Position numbers and translations under genes: made by a program
In this document: piece by piece, positions 35,173 through 46,261 of the stretch
Numbering within the stretch: position 1 is the stretch's first letter
How the letters are laid out: every line of letters starts with the position of its first letter
The notes under the pieces: generated by a model
Databases searched by the model: none
The model's input: the letters and a program-made list of their open reading frames with translations, nothing else
What the model was told of the DNA's origin: nothing
Assembly: GCA_041552055.1 (NCBI GenBank)
Contig: JBFELO010000012.1
Location: 1-58,337 of the forward strand
Length of the DNA stretch: 58,337 nucleotides
DNA from: JBFELO01 sp041552055
GTDB lineage: Bacteria; Acidobacteriota; Thermoanaerobaculia; Thermoanaerobaculales; Sulfomarinibacteraceae
Reading direction: 5' to 3'

Positions 35173-35862
35173 CTACACCCTGGACCCGAAGATCGCGGTG
35201 CCGACGCGGACCATGGTGGCGCCCTCGGCGATGGCGATCTCGAAATCCTGGGTCATTCCCATCGAAAGCTCCGGCAGAGCCTTGCCGCAGCGGTCCTGCA
35301 GACGATCTCGGAACTCGCGAACGGTGCGAAAGTGACCACGGGCCTCCTCCGGGTCGGACGACCGGGGAGGGATCGCCATCAGCCCCATCACCTCGAGGCG
35401 GGGGATGGCCAGTGCGGCGTTCACCAGGTTCGCGGCGTCCTCCGGGAGCGCGCCGGACTTCTGGGGCTCACGGCCCACGTTCAACTCGATCAGGATCGGT
35501 TGTCGGCGCTCTGGCCAGTGCTCCTCCAGCAGGTACCCGAGGCGTTGCACGAGGTCGGGGCGGTCCACTGTGTGGATGACGTCGAACAGCTCGAGCGCGC
35601 GTCGAGCCTTGTTCCGTTGCAGCGGACCGATGAGGTGCCAGCTCGCGGCCGGGACGAGGGGTTTCTTGACCGCGGTTTCCTGGACTCGGATCTCACCGAG
35701 ATCCGTGACGCCGGCGGCAACTGCAGCGGCCAGCATCTCTGGAGGAAAGGTCTTACCGACGGCCACAAGCCTGATCGCTGAGGGCTCGCGGTCGCTGGCG
35801 ATCGCCGCGGCCTCGATGCGCTGTCGCACCTGGGCAATCCGGTCCGAGATTGTGGACGCCAT
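35173..35862 (-). CDS. yggS: YggS-family PLP-binding protein
   Basis: 229 residues from ATG 35860-35862; an in-frame GTG at 35869-35871 adds three. It is the size of the YggS/PLPBP family, which keeps pyridoxal 5'-phosphate homeostasis in the cytoplasm. The PLP lysine is in LVAVGKTFP (about residue 37), and WHLIGPLQRNKAR, HTVDR, ELNVGREPQKSG, GLMAIPP and the phosphate-binding MGMTQDFEIAI and VRVGTAIFG follow. GEIRVQE replaces the usual GENRVQE. It follows the zinc-ribbon gene almost without gap and is probably cotranscribed with it. Confidence 0.93.
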   Translation of the reverse strand: MASTISDRIAQVRQRIEAAAIASDREPSAIRLVAVGKTFPPEMLAAAVAAGVTDLGEIRVQETAVKKPLVPAASWHLIGPLQRNKARRALELFDVIHTVDRPDLVQRLGYLLEEHWPERRQPILIELNVGREPQKSGALPEDAANLVNAALAIPRLEVMGLMAIPPRSSDPEEARGHFRTVREFRDRLQDRCGKALPELSMGMTQDFEIAIAEGATMVRVGTAIFGSRV

Positions 35863-35874
35863 GAACTTCACGGA

Positions 35875-36624
35875 TCAGCCGGCGTTCACCTCGGGAACGC
35901 CCTGATCGACGATCTCCTCGAAGAACAGGATCCGATGGCAGTGTTCGCAGACGATGATCTCTTGGCAACGACGTACCCGCTGCTGGAGGTGGGGGCGGAC
36001 GGCGAAGTGGCACACAGAACAGGTCCCCTCCGTGACCGCGGCGACCGCGGTGCCCTTCTTGCTTCCCAGCAGCCGCAGAAAGCGGGCGCGGTGCTTCGGG
36101 TTGAGGTCGGCCTCGGTCCGTTTGGCTTGCTCGGCCAGGTCGTGAACCTGGCCGCGTAGTTCGTCCTTGCGCCGCTCCCAGCCGGCGACAACCTCGTGAT
36201 GCGCGCTCTCCTCCTCGGGTCGTGCCTTTTGGCGGGCGTCGATCTCGTCGGTCAGATCGGTGATGGCGGTCTCGAGTTCTTCTCGTCGAGCGGCGGCTTC
36301 GTTGAGTGCTTTCTCGGCGTAGTCGATTTCCGAGATGACCGCCGTGAACTCACGCTCGTTGGTCACCATCCCTTTCTGACGCTGGAAGTGGGCCAACTCG
36401 AGCTTCCACTCCTCCTCCTTCTTCTTGACCTTGATGAGCTCTTCGGAGTGCTCGGCAACCCGGGCCTCCATTTCCAGCAGCTCGGTTTGGCGCTTGCGGT
36501 TCTCCTCCTGCAGCTCCCTGACCTCTGGGGGAGGCGTCCGGCGCTCTCGGATCGCCTCCGCGATGCGGTCATAGGTTCCCTGCAGTCGAACCAACAGAAC
36601 GAGATCGTGACGTACGCTCTCCAC
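35875..36624 (-). CDS. COG1579-type coiled-coil zinc-ribbon protein
   Basis: 249 residues from GTG 36622-36624 with GAGG seven bases before. A long charged coiled coil spans about residues 10-180 (EVRELQEENRKRQTELLEME, WKLELAHFQRQKGMV). A C4 zinc ribbon follows at the C-terminus: CSVC about residue 202, CEHC about residue 228. The family includes Helicobacter HP0958 and chlamydial CT398, small proteins reported to bind sigma factors or secretion components. The longer frame to 36768 would overlap the tRNA gene and was rejected. It is downstream of rpoD and the tRNA on the same strand. Confidence 0.85.
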   Translation of the reverse strand: MESVRHDLVLLVRLQGTYDRIAEAIRERRTPPPEVRELQEENRKRQTELLEMEARVAEHSEELIKVKKKEEEWKLELAHFQRQKGMVTNEREFTAVISEIDYAEKALNEAAARREELETAITDLTDEIDARQKARPEEESAHHEVVAGWERRKDELRGQVHDLAEQAKRTEADLNPKHRARFLRLLGSKKGTAVAAVTEGTCSVCHFAVRPHLQQRVRRCQEIIVCEHCHRILFFEEIVDQGVPEVNAG

Positions 36625-36759
36625 CGATGAGCCTCGCTCTCCTGCGGCACGAGCCGCCCGGACAACTGATGTATGGTAGCGCGACGGGTCGTGTCCGGCA
36701 AGCCAGATGGCTGCTGCTCGGGACCCCTCTCCGTGGGGCGGAACGGGACGTGGGATCCG

Positions 36760-36832
36760 TGGGCCCACCAGGATTCGAACCTGGGACCGTCCGGTTATGA
36801 GCCGGCGGCTCTGACCGCTGAGCTATGGGCCC
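36760..36832 (-). tRNA. tRNA with CAT anticodon (Ile2 or elongator Met)
   Basis: 73 bases with a full cloverleaf: acceptor GGGCCCA/TGGGCCC, D-arm GCTC/GAGC, anticodon loop CTCATAA, T-arm CCAGG-TTCGAAT-CCTGG, discriminator A, no encoded CCA. The anticodon stem has a G-A mismatch at 27-43. The GGGCCCATAGCTCA start looks more like the isoleucine type, whose C34 would be changed to lysidine by TilS, than the usual elongator Met, but sequence alone does not settle it. It lies 50 bases downstream of rpoD. Confidence 0.9.
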
Positions 36833-36882
36833 CGGCTGATATTACCCTTATCCACGGTTGTCGGGTAGGACGGCGGGCCGAA

Positions 36883-38574
<1,692 letters not shown>

Positions 38575-38912
38575 GCGTTTCTCCTCCGAATCGCGGACTG
38601 TTGGAGACGGGGGCCTTGTTTGCGGAGTGAACGGAATCAGCCATCCTCTCAACGCGCGCGGTACAACACCATCGCGCCGGGAATCCTTCCCGAATCGGGC
38701 AGCTCACCTTGTCGCATCCATCGAGCTATGTGTCTGGGCGGGCACGTTGCGATCTGCAAAGACCTGCAACTCAGGCCTCCTCGCCATCTAGGGGAATATG
38801 GGCCCCGTTCGCCGGTTTGGCAACCCCTTGCGGCGCAACAACCAGGTTTTTTGGAAGATATTCGGGTTTTTTGGCGCAGAGGTGACAAATTCGGCTGTTC
38901 TCGTGCCTTGAA
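38575..38912. other. dnaG-rpoD spacer without a convincing gene
   Basis: 338 bases. A 79-codon frame (38649-38888, minus) is basic and Cys/Arg-rich with no family resemblance and no good ribosome site, so I do not call it. Two GGTTTTTTGG/GGGTTTTTTGG strings (38840-38880) make the dnaG-proximal part locally AT-rich and may reflect promoter or terminator signals for the rpoD transcript. Confidence 0.4.
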
Positions 38913-40688
38913 CTACAGTTCTGGACGCCGAGATCGAAGCCGGTGCAGCCGCTCCTGAAGCACGGCGACGGAATCGTCATCGCGCTTCGACTCTGCGCGG
39001 CGGATTTCTTCGGTGAGTCGCTTGGCCTGGACTTTCCACTGCTCCGTCAACGCCACCGTCAACTGCTTCCTGATCGCCTCCTCGGTGAGCGCGGGGACCT
39101 CGCTGGTCGCGACCTGCGCCACGAGAGTCGTCAACTCGTCGTCCTTATCGCTGCGGCGCAACCAAGCGAAGAAATCTCTACTCCCGTCGTCCTCACCCTC
39201 CTCGAATTCCCGAAGTGCTTCGACCAGCCGCCCGACCCGCGGATCGGACCTCAGCGACGGGTCGATCTCACGGGCGATGCTGCGTCGCCATTTCGAGCCT
39301 CCCTCGAGCATGATGCGGACCAGCATCGCCTCCCCGGACGGCAGAGATTGCGGCGTCGGTCTCCGGATCGGCGCCTGCCGGCCGCCAACCCTGCGTGCCA
39401 GATCTCTCAGCACTTCGGCGGAGAAGCCGAGACGGATGCTCAGCTCCATGATCAACTCGCTCCTGGTGTGCGGATCCTGGGCAGCCGCGACAAACTCGGC
39501 GAGTTCGGCGCCGGCACGCTGCCTCTGGCTCGGGTTGTCGGGGAGGTCTGCGACGAGAAAGTCAACCAACGGGGTTGGTTCGGACAACAACTCCTGGGCC
39601 GCTGCCGGTCCCTGTTCGCGGATGACGTCGTCCGGATCCTTGCCCTGTTGCAATTCGACGACCGCGACGCCGACTCCGTTTTCGAGCAGCACGCGAACCG
39701 CGGCGAGCGCCGCCCGCCTGCCGGCGTCATCCGCGTCGTAGCACAGCAGGACGCGTGGCTGCCGATCGGCGGATGCGACCCGGGTTCCGAGGTCCCGTCG
39801 AAGCAACCGAGCGTGGTCGGCCGAGAGAGCGGTTCCGAGTGTCGCCACGACGTGGTGGATCCCCGCGCGATGCAGCGAAAGACAGTCGAAGTAGCCCTCG
39901 ACGACGATGGCCTCTCCGGATTGGCGAATCGCCGGACGTGCCCGGTCGAGGCAGAACAGGGTTGACCGTTTGTGGAAGAGGACGCTTTCCGGGCTGTTGA
40001 GATATTTGGGTTCGCCGTCCCCCAGAATGCGGCCGCCGAACGCCACCATCTTCCCGTCCGCAGCCCGAATGGGAAACGTGATTCGCTTGCGGAAGCGATC
40101 GTACGGCGACCCGCCTGACGAGGCCTCGACGGTGAGTCCCGCAGCGATCAGGCTGCCCTGAGGGTGACGACGTACGAGGTGTTCCGTGAGTTGCCGCCAG
40201 TCGTCGGGCGCCCACCCGAAACCGAACTCGGACCACGTGGCGGGCTCGAATCCCCGTCGCTGCAGCTCACGCCGCGCGGCGGTCCCAGCCGAGGAACCGA
40301 GCTGCTCTGTGAAGAACTGCTGGGCCTCCTCGAGCAGCGATCGGATGCGGTCCGCCTCCTCCCGTCGACGACTGGTTTCAGGGCTGCGTGGAGGAAGCGC
40401 GACCCCGAATCGGCCCGCGAGCCGCTCGACCGTTTCGGGGAACGAGAGCCGTTCGACCTCCATCACGAACTTGAAGACATCCCCGCCCCGGTTGCAGCCG
40501 AAGCAGTAGTAGAGACCTTTGTCGGGATCGACCGAGAACGAAGGCGTCTTCTCGTCGTGGAAGGGGCACAGGCCTTCGTATTTGCGCCCCCGCTTCCGGA
40601 GACGGACGTGCTCGCCCACCACCTCCACCAGATCGGCGGCGTCGCGGACCTGTTCCACCGTGTCACGTCCGAGGTCGAAGTCGGCCAT
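38913..40688 (-). CDS. dnaG: DNA primase
   Basis: 591 residues from ATG 40686-40688 (MADFDLGRDTVEQV). The CHC2 zinc finger is C41, H44, C62, C65 (LCPFHDEK ... YYCFGCNRGG). The catalytic core has the family helical region and the Toprim motifs VVEGYFDCLSLH and CYDADDAG. The C-terminal helicase-binding domain (about 450-591) ends in an arginine-rich tail. It makes RNA primers at the fork with DnaB. The longer frame to 40835 has no conserved content. It sits between mutS2 and rpoD on the same strand. Confidence 0.96.
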   Translation of the reverse strand: MADFDLGRDTVEQVRDAADLVEVVGEHVRLRKRGRKYEGLCPFHDEKTPSFSVDPDKGLYYCFGCNRGGDVFKFVMEVERLSFPETVERLAGRFGVALPPRSPETSRRREEADRIRSLLEEAQQFFTEQLGSSAGTAARRELQRRGFEPATWSEFGFGWAPDDWRQLTEHLVRRHPQGSLIAAGLTVEASSGGSPYDRFRKRITFPIRAADGKMVAFGGRILGDGEPKYLNSPESVLFHKRSTLFCLDRARPAIRQSGEAIVVEGYFDCLSLHRAGIHHVVATLGTALSADHARLLRRDLGTRVASADRQPRVLLCYDADDAGRRAALAAVRVLLENGVGVAVVELQQGKDPDDVIREQGPAAAQELLSEPTPLVDFLVADLPDNPSQRQRAGAELAEFVAAAQDPHTRSELIMELSIRLGFSAEVLRDLARRVGGRQAPIRRPTPQSLPSGEAMLVRIMLEGGSKWRRSIAREIDPSLRSDPRVGRLVEALREFEEGEDDGSRDFFAWLRRSDKDDELTTLVAQVATSEVPALTEEAIRKQLTVALTEQWKVQAKRLTEEIRRAESKRDDDSVAVLQERLHRLRSRRPEL

Positions 40689-40990
40689 CAGTGCGCATTG
40701 TACGCAATCCACATTGTGAGCCGCCATAAATGATTTCTTGTCATGCAATTCGCGAAGCGATCTGCACAGCGAAGTGCTCACGAATTCGATGTCGCCGGCC
40801 CTGGATGAGGGCGTGGGGGCTCGGCCGCCCGGCACTCATGCCAAGGGCTTGAGGGCTTGAAAGGAGTTCAACTGGAGCCCCTATTTTCAGGCCCACAAGC
40901 CCGCAGGCCCGCTAACTTTGAGTGCCGGGCTGGGCCTCGGGGCTTGGCGACAGCACTCCGTCAAGCCCGCGTGCCCACAAGCCCACCGTT
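40689..40990. repeat. Spacer with GC-rich intergenic repeats
   Basis: 302 bases between mutS2 and dnaG. It holds GAGGGCGTGGGGGCT (about 40807), GGGCTTGAGGGCTTG (about 40843-40857), GCCCACAAGCCCGCAGGCCC (about 40890) and CGTGCCCACAAGCCCACC (about 40970), arranged so that the left and right sets are inverted. No gene. Confidence 0.55.
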
Positions 40991-43363
40991 CTACTCTCCG
41001 ACGTCGAGGGTTACTTCCGTGACGCCGGTCCCTCCGAGGTGTTGGGGCGGATGTCTGAACGAACGAACGGCGGGGTGCGATCGACAAACATCCGCCACCG
41101 TCCGGCGTAGGACTCCGGTGCCGTGGCCGTGGATCACGCGGACGCGTGCCGGTCCGTCGGCCAGGGCCTGATCGAGGAATCTCTCCAGCTCGTCCCTGGC
41201 GAGCTCGCTATCCATGCCGAGGAGCACCAGTTCGGAGACCGACGGCTCGTCGCTGGTGACCTCCACTGTGGCGTTCGGCGGCGGCGGTTCGGCGCGATCG
41301 TCCGGCGCGAGATCGGCCGCGGCGACCCAAAGCCGCTTGCCGTCTACCATGACCTGCGCCTGCGTGCCACGGATCGCCGACAGTGTTCCACTGCGATCCA
41401 GGGAGATCACCTTGACGCGCGCTCCAGGTTCGGGTGCAGTCGAGATTTCATCGCCGACCTCGGGCGGGCGATCGTCGAACGCGAGTGCCTCCGACCGGAT
41501 GCGCTGCCTGTGGCGCTTGCCGATCTTTTCCTGGCGGGAGATGAGTTCGTCGAGCCGAGCGAGCGCCTCGTCGAGGCGCCGCTGTGCGCGCCGTCGAAGG
41601 AGGTCGCGTTCGCGCGCCAGCTCCTTTGGGAGCTGTTCGCGCTCCCGCCGCAGCTGCTCGACCTGTTGCTCGACATCTCGCTGGAGCGCGCGAAGCTCGC
41701 GCTGCTGACGAGCACAGGTTTCACGGTCGCCGATGAGCTCTTGTTCGAGCTCCTCGAGTCGGCTCAGCCAACGGTCCAGCTCGAGATGTTGGCCGCCGAG
41801 GAGGTCGCTGGCTCGGCCCAGTACTGAGGCGGGGATGCCGCTACGGGAGGCGATCTCGAGTGCCCGCGAACGCCCTGGACGACCGATGGTGAGGGAGTAG
41901 GTGGGGCGCCCCTCGGCCTCGTCGAACTCCATCGCACCGTTGTCCATGCCTTCGGCGTCACCGGCCACCATGGCGATCGCCGCGAGGTGGGTGGTTGCCA
42001 CGGACAGGCAGCCCCGGTCGGTCAGCTCTTCGAGTAGTGCGCATCCGAGAGCGGCCCCTTCGAGCGGGTCCGTCCCTGCGCCCAGCTCGTCGTACAACAC
42101 CAACGTCTGCTCGTCGGCCCGGTCCAGGAGCCGCGCCGTGGCGGCCATGGCCCCCGAAAAAGTCGACAGGTCGGCGGACACGTCCTGCTCGTCACCGATG
42201 TGACACCAGATCTGGTCAAATCCGGGAATCAACGTGCCGTCGTCCACGGGCAGCGGTATCCCGTGGTAACACATGAGGACCATCATCCCGAGCGTCTTCA
42301 GCGCCACCGTCTTTCCGCCGGCGTTGGGTCCGGAGATGACCAGGGTGCGCACGCCCTCGGGCAGGCGAAAGTCGAGCGGCACGACTCGATGCGACGGATC
42401 CCGCTGCTCGCCCTCGCTGAATACGTCGGCGCGCAGTGTCTGCAGTCGCTCGTCGAGGAGTGGGTGACGCGCTTGACGGAGCAGCAACTCGGAGCCCTCG
42501 CCCGGGACCACGACCAGGCCGTCGAAGAGCCGACCGAACTGGGCCCGCGCCTGAACGGCGTCCAGCTTGGCCAGCGTCGTGACCGCAGCTGAGAGCTGGT
42601 CGCGAAATCCGAGGAACTGAGCGGCGATCTCGGCAACGATTCGCTGGACCTCGTGGCGTTCTCCGGCGATGGCGTTGGCGAGGTCGTTGTTGAGCTCGAC
42701 CACGCCGAACGGCTCGACGAATGCCGTGGCGCCGCTTCCCGACGTGTCGAGCAGGAGCCCCGGTAGCTGGCCGCGCGCGTTGGCACGAACGGGCAAGCAG
42801 TAGCGATCGCGTCGAACGGTGGGCGGCGAGTCGATGGTGATGTCGGGGTGGCTCTTTCGGATGCCGTCAAGTTGCCGCACGAGATCGTGACGAGCCCTGC
42901 CTATGAGGCGACGGAGACGCGCCAACTCGGGGGACGCCTGGTCGTCAACGGTGCCGTCCCTGCGAATTCTGGGCGCGACATGGGCGATGAGCTCCGAGGT
43001 GTCGGGCAGGGTAGCCCCGATCTCGAAGACCTCCGCCCGCCCGCTCTTCAGCCGCGCGCGCGCCGTATTGATACGCCGGGCGAGGGTGATCAGGGCCAAC
43101 AGGTGGCTCGGTTCGGTGGGTGCCGGCGCACCTGGCTCGAGCCACTCCACGGCATCGTCCACCCCCTCGAGGGAGAGTCTCCCGTCGTCGTCGATCAGTC
43201 GATCGAACGCTTCGGTGAGTCGAGCGGAGCGGATGGCCTCGGCCAGCGGCGGCAGGCCGTCAAATGTGGTCAGAAGAGCTCGGCCCAGGCGCGTCTGTGC
43301 CTGGGCCGATACGAGTGTTTGCAGCTTGTCGAATTCCAGGTCGATGGCGAGGGCCCGGTTCAC
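40991..43363 (-). CDS. mutS2: MutS2 family ATPase/endonuclease
   Basis: 790 residues. The lever/core region is followed by the ATPase with Walker A GPNAGGKTVALKT (about residue 345), Walker B TLVLYDELGAGTDP and SVATTHLAAIA. A long coiled coil follows (about 515-610, QQRELRALQRDVEQQVEQLR region). The C-terminal Smr nuclease domain carries the VIHGHGTGVLR motif. It lacks the mismatch-recognition domain of MutS, as expected for MutS2, which acts on recombination intermediates or collided ribosomes depending on species. It starts 24 bases after rpsU. Confidence 0.96.
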   Translation of the reverse strand: MNRALAIDLEFDKLQTLVSAQAQTRLGRALLTTFDGLPPLAEAIRSARLTEAFDRLIDDDGRLSLEGVDDAVEWLEPGAPAPTEPSHLLALITLARRINTARARLKSGRAEVFEIGATLPDTSELIAHVAPRIRRDGTVDDQASPELARLRRLIGRARHDLVRQLDGIRKSHPDITIDSPPTVRRDRYCLPVRANARGQLPGLLLDTSGSGATAFVEPFGVVELNNDLANAIAGERHEVQRIVAEIAAQFLGFRDQLSAAVTTLAKLDAVQARAQFGRLFDGLVVVPGEGSELLLRQARHPLLDERLQTLRADVFSEGEQRDPSHRVVPLDFRLPEGVRTLVISGPNAGGKTVALKTLGMMVLMCYHGIPLPVDDGTLIPGFDQIWCHIGDEQDVSADLSTFSGAMAATARLLDRADEQTLVLYDELGAGTDPLEGAALGCALLEELTDRGCLSVATTHLAAIAMVAGDAEGMDNGAMEFDEAEGRPTYSLTIGRPGRSRALEIASRSGIPASVLGRASDLLGGQHLELDRWLSRLEELEQELIGDRETCARQQRELRALQRDVEQQVEQLRREREQLPKELARERDLLRRRAQRRLDEALARLDELISRQEKIGKRHRQRIRSEALAFDDRPPEVGDEISTAPEPGARVKVISLDRSGTLSAIRGTQAQVMVDGKRLWVAAADLAPDDRAEPPPPNATVEVTSDEPSVSELVLLGMDSELARDELERFLDQALADGPARVRVIHGHGTGVLRRTVADVCRSHPAVRSFRHPPQHLGGTGVTEVTLDVGE

Positions 43364-43387
43364 GAAACGACCCGTGGCCCGGGCGGG

Positions 43388-43600
43388 CTACAGCAGCCCC
43401 GCCTTGCGCTGTTTGGCCATCTTGCGGAGCATCTTCTTGCGGGCTTGGATCATCTGGCGCTTCCGCTGCTCGGACGGTTTCTCATAGAATCTGCGCCGTT
43501 TGACCTCGGAGAGGATGCCAGCTTTCTCGCACTTCCGCTTGAAACGGCGGAGTGCCTGTTCGAACGATTCGCTGTCGCGAACCATGACTCCTGTCGGCAT
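43388..43600 (-). CDS. rpsU: 30S ribosomal protein S21
   Basis: 70 residues from ATG 43598-43600 (MPTGVMVRDSESFEQALRRF) with AGGGGTGAT upstream. The central RRFKRKCEKAGILSEVKRR is the S21 signature and the tail is very basic. It binds the small subunit near the anti-Shine-Dalgarno end of 16S rRNA. It heads the rpsU-mutS2-dnaG-rpoD cluster. The nine-residue longer frame to 43627 is unlikely. Confidence 0.96.
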   Translation of the reverse strand: MPTGVMVRDSESFEQALRRFKRKCEKAGILSEVKRRRFYEKPSEQRKRQMIQARKKMLRKMAKQRKAGLL

Positions 43601-43753
43601 GCTGGTGATCACCCCCTCTCTGCGCACAACTCACGCTGCCGCGTACCCAGCGCGGGGCGGTAGGCTATCACCTTGGCCGCCCCCCGGTCAAATGTGCTGC
43701 GTGATCGAGGCACACACCGCCGCGTCGTCGCCGGGCGGCGCGGCGAGGCAATC

Positions 43754-44551
43754 CTACTCGTCGGCGACCTGCGGTTTCACCGCGTCGAAGTTCATGTGGT
43801 AGACCTTGTCGGTCTTGGTCCTGAACGAAATCGCGGCGGCGCCCCCTTCCCGCTTTCGGTAGAGCCACATTTCGACGCCGCGCTTGTCGTCGACCTTGAT
43901 GTTTTGGTAGTACGGCACTCCTGCCAGCACTTTGACCTCTTCTTTGGTCATGTTCTTTTTGACCGAGTCGAATCGCTCCTGAGTGATGTAACGCCAATCA
44001 TCGAGCTCCGAGATGTGGTCGACGAGCGGTCGGTAAGTCGTCAGGCCGGACTGCTCGAAGAGATTCTCGGCGGATGCGAGGTGGTCGATCGCCTTCTTGT
44101 AGTCGCCGGATTTCTGCACGATGTCGTAGGCGACGATGATGGCCTCTTCCGAGTAGATCCCGAGCGCTCTCGCGGTGTCCGGGCTGTCCGGGAAATCGTT
44201 GAGCGCAACGTTGAGGTACTCGGCCAGTTCGGCCTGCAGCTCCTCGAACGTCGCGTCCTGGGAAGCTGTCAGCTCTTCAATCTGAGCGGGGAGCTCCTCC
44301 ATCATGGCCTGCTGCTCCTCGGAGCGCTCTCGCTCTGCGAGGGCCTCGATCTCGGCGAGGCTCGATTGCGCGGACTCCAGGTCGGCGCGGGTCTGCGTCA
44401 GGGTCTCGTAGAGCTGTGTGATGGTGGCGAACTGCTCTGCCAGTTCGGCCTGCTTCAGTTCCTCCTCGCTGGGTCCCCTTGAGCATCCGTTCACAAGACT
44501 CAGTGAGACAATGACAGCAACAAGGCCGGACAGGATACGGTAGGCTCGCAT
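43754..44551 (-). CDS. Lipoprotein with coiled coil and BamE/SmpA-like C-terminus
   Basis: 265 residues from ATG 44549-44551 behind GGGAGGAA. The signal peptide ends SLVNGC (lipobox, Cys 23). An acidic helical segment spans about residues 28-115 (EELKQAELAEQFATITQLYE, ALAERERSEEQQAMMEELP). A TPR-like middle follows. Residues about 205-250 (FDSVKKNMTKEEVKVLAGVP, EMWLYRKREGG) look like the SmpA/OmlA (BamE) fold, which in other proteins supports outer-membrane assembly. That assignment is moderate. It is divergent from the GAF-like gene. Confidence 0.65.
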   Translation of the reverse strand: MRAYRILSGLVAVIVSLSLVNGCSRGPSEEELKQAELAEQFATITQLYETLTQTRADLESAQSSLAEIEALAERERSEEQQAMMEELPAQIEELTASQDATFEELQAELAEYLNVALNDFPDSPDTARALGIYSEEAIIVAYDIVQKSGDYKKAIDHLASAENLFEQSGLTTYRPLVDHISELDDWRYITQERFDSVKKNMTKEEVKVLAGVPYYQNIKVDDKRGVEMWLYRKREGGAAAISFRTKTDKVYHMNFDAVKPQVADE

Positions 44552-44571
44552 GGTTCCTCCCCTCGGTTGGC

Positions 44572-44600
44572 AACCTACCAGAATCTCGTACTACTGACAA
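44572..44600 (-). promoter_or_regulatory. Possible promoter of the BamE-like lipoprotein gene
   Basis: On the minus strand TTGTCA (44595-44600) and TAGGTT (44572-44577) are 17 bases apart. The leader would be very short (about 14 bases) but still holds the GGGAGGAA ribosome site. Confidence 0.35.
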
Positions 44601-44733
44601 CGGTCGTCGCAGGTCTGCGGAGCGACAGGAGCGCCGCTGTTGCCGGTGGCTGGAGCTGCGGCGTTGGAGAGGCCCCCGCCCGACAAAGCTTGGTCGGACA
44701 CGGGTGGCGACCGTGTCGTGCGGAGCGGTTTCC

Positions 44734-44763
44734 TTGACGGCACGCGAGGCGGATGGTGATAAT
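44734..44763 (+). promoter_or_regulatory. Probable promoter of the GAF-transglycosylase-yjbQ operon
   Basis: TTGACG (44734-44739), 18 bases, GATAAT (44758-44763). Start expected near 44770, about 20 bases before ATG 44792 with GGAGG at 44784-44788. Confidence 0.6.
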
Positions 44764-44791
44764 GCCATATGAGTGCACAGCTGGAGGCACC

Positions 44792-46261
44792 ATGGACCGC
44801 TACGACGCAATTCGCGAGCAGCTCAAGGGAGCCCAATCTCGAGGTGTCGATACCTCGAGGGAACATCTGAACCAGGTGCTCGAAGCCATCGAGCAACTGA
44901 AGTCAACGGTACGGGAGGCGCTCGATCGACCGGCCGACGAGGTGTTCCCCATCGACGACATCGAGGCGGCGATCACAGTCCTTGAGGAGGAGCCCGAGCC
45001 GGTCGTCGAGCCGCCACCGGGTTTTACCCTGGACGCGATGCGCCGATTGGATGCGGCCCGAACCCAGTCTGATCTGCTGCACGAGTTGATGACCATTCTC
45101 AGTGAGCATGCCACCCGCACGGTGGTGTTGGTCCTCAGGGACGAAGCGGTCAGCGCGTGGAGCGGCGTCGGGTTCCTCGACGCGAGCGCGCTCGAGAGGT
45201 GGCAGGGTGCGGTCGATGCTTCCCCGCTGCTGCGATCGTTTGCGGACGACCCGCGGCCGCTCAGGTTCACTCCGGCCGATGACCCCGTCGTGAGCGAGTG
45301 GCTGGCGGACATTGCGCCTGCCGTCGACGCCATCTTGGTGCCAGTGAGCCTGCGAGGCAAGCTGATGGGCGCGTTCTACGCGGACAGCATCGCCGACGAT
45401 CCGTGGGACCCGGACATGATTCAGGCGGTGGTTGCCGTCGGGTGTTGGTTGATCGACACCTTGCATCACCGAACCGAGGTGCCGTCACCCATGCTCGGCG
45501 AGCTGACCGACGCCTCCGATCTCGCAGCGGACGCGGCCCCGGACACGGCCGGGGTGGAAGAGCCCGAGGTCGTCGAAGGAGCCGAAGCGACCGCGGGGGA
45601 CGAGCCCGAGTTCGAAGCGGCCGAGGAGGACTGGATCGAGGAGCCCCAGTTCGAAGCAGCCGCGGAGGCGGTTGCAGAGGAGCCGGATTTTGCGCCGGCC
45701 GAAGTGGCTGCCGCTGATGAGGTGGAGTTCGAAGTCGCCGAGGTCGAGGACGAACCGGACCTGATCGAAGATCCGACGTTCGATCCGTCCGCGACCGTTC
45801 AAGTGGACCTCGACGAGATCGTGGAGCAGGAAGACACGGGGCCGCCGGCGGCGCCAGCCGTAGTCGCTGCGGCCGCGGAGAGCCCTGCGGTGGTGGAACC
45901 GCCGGCGGTGGAAGCGGTGGAGCCGCCACCGGTGCAGCCCGTGGTTCCGCCCGATGAGGCGGTGGTCGAGGAAGCTGACGAGAGTGCCGCGCAGCTCACG
46001 CCCGACGAAGAAACCCGTCACGAAGAGGCGCGTCGATTCGCCCGATTGTTGGTCTCCGAGATCAAGCTCTACAACGAGGAAGAGGTCGATCAGGGGCGCG
46101 CCAGCCGAAATCTGTACCAGCGGCTGAAGGAAGACATCGACCGCAGCCGAGAGATGTACGAGAAGCGCATCTCCCCCGACATCCGGACGGCCCGGGACTA
46201 CTTCCACGAGGAGTTGGTGCGGATTCTGGCCGACGGAGATGCCGGCGCTCTCGGCATGTGA
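44792..46261 (+). CDS. GAF-like domain protein with acidic linker and conserved C-terminal helix
   Basis: 489 residues from ATG 44792 behind GGAGG. A helical N-terminus (DRYDAIREQLKGAQS) precedes a GAF-like segment (about residues 80-225: DLLHELMTILSEHATRTVVL, VPVSLRGKLMGAFYADSI). About 170 residues of Glu/Ala/Val/Pro-rich repeats follow (EFEAAEEDWIEEPQFEAA type). The C-terminal 80 residues are well formed: EEARRFARLLVSEIKLYNEE and LYQRLKEDIDRSREMYEKR. I recall that last block from uncharacterised acidobacterial and deltaproteobacterial proteins with variable N-termini. Ligand and role are unknown. Its stop overlaps the next start (GTGA). Confidence 0.75.
   Translation: MDRYDAIREQLKGAQSRGVDTSREHLNQVLEAIEQLKSTVREALDRPADEVFPIDDIEAAITVLEEEPEPVVEPPPGFTLDAMRRLDAARTQSDLLHELMTILSEHATRTVVLVLRDEAVSAWSGVGFLDASALERWQGAVDASPLLRSFADDPRPLRFTPADDPVVSEWLADIAPAVDAILVPVSLRGKLMGAFYADSIADDPWDPDMIQAVVAVGCWLIDTLHHRTEVPSPMLGELTDASDLAADAAPDTAGVEEPEVVEGAEATAGDEPEFEAAEEDWIEEPQFEAAAEAVAEEPDFAPAEVAAADEVEFEVAEVEDEPDLIEDPTFDPSATVQVDLDEIVEQEDTGPPAAPAVVAAAAESPAVVEPPAVEAVEPPPVQPVVPPDEAVVEEADESAAQLTPDEETRHEEARRFARLLVSEIKLYNEEEVDQGRASRNLYQRLKEDIDRSREMYEKRISPDIRTARDYFHEELVRILADGDAGALGM

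Noticed and set aside
38649..38888. Small minus-strand frame between dnaG and rpoD
   Set aside because: No good ribosome site, no recognisable motif, basic low-complexity composition.
43721..43748. CGCCGCG/CGCGGCG hairpin after the BamE-like gene as a terminator
   Set aside because: GC-only words form by chance at this composition and no T-run follows.
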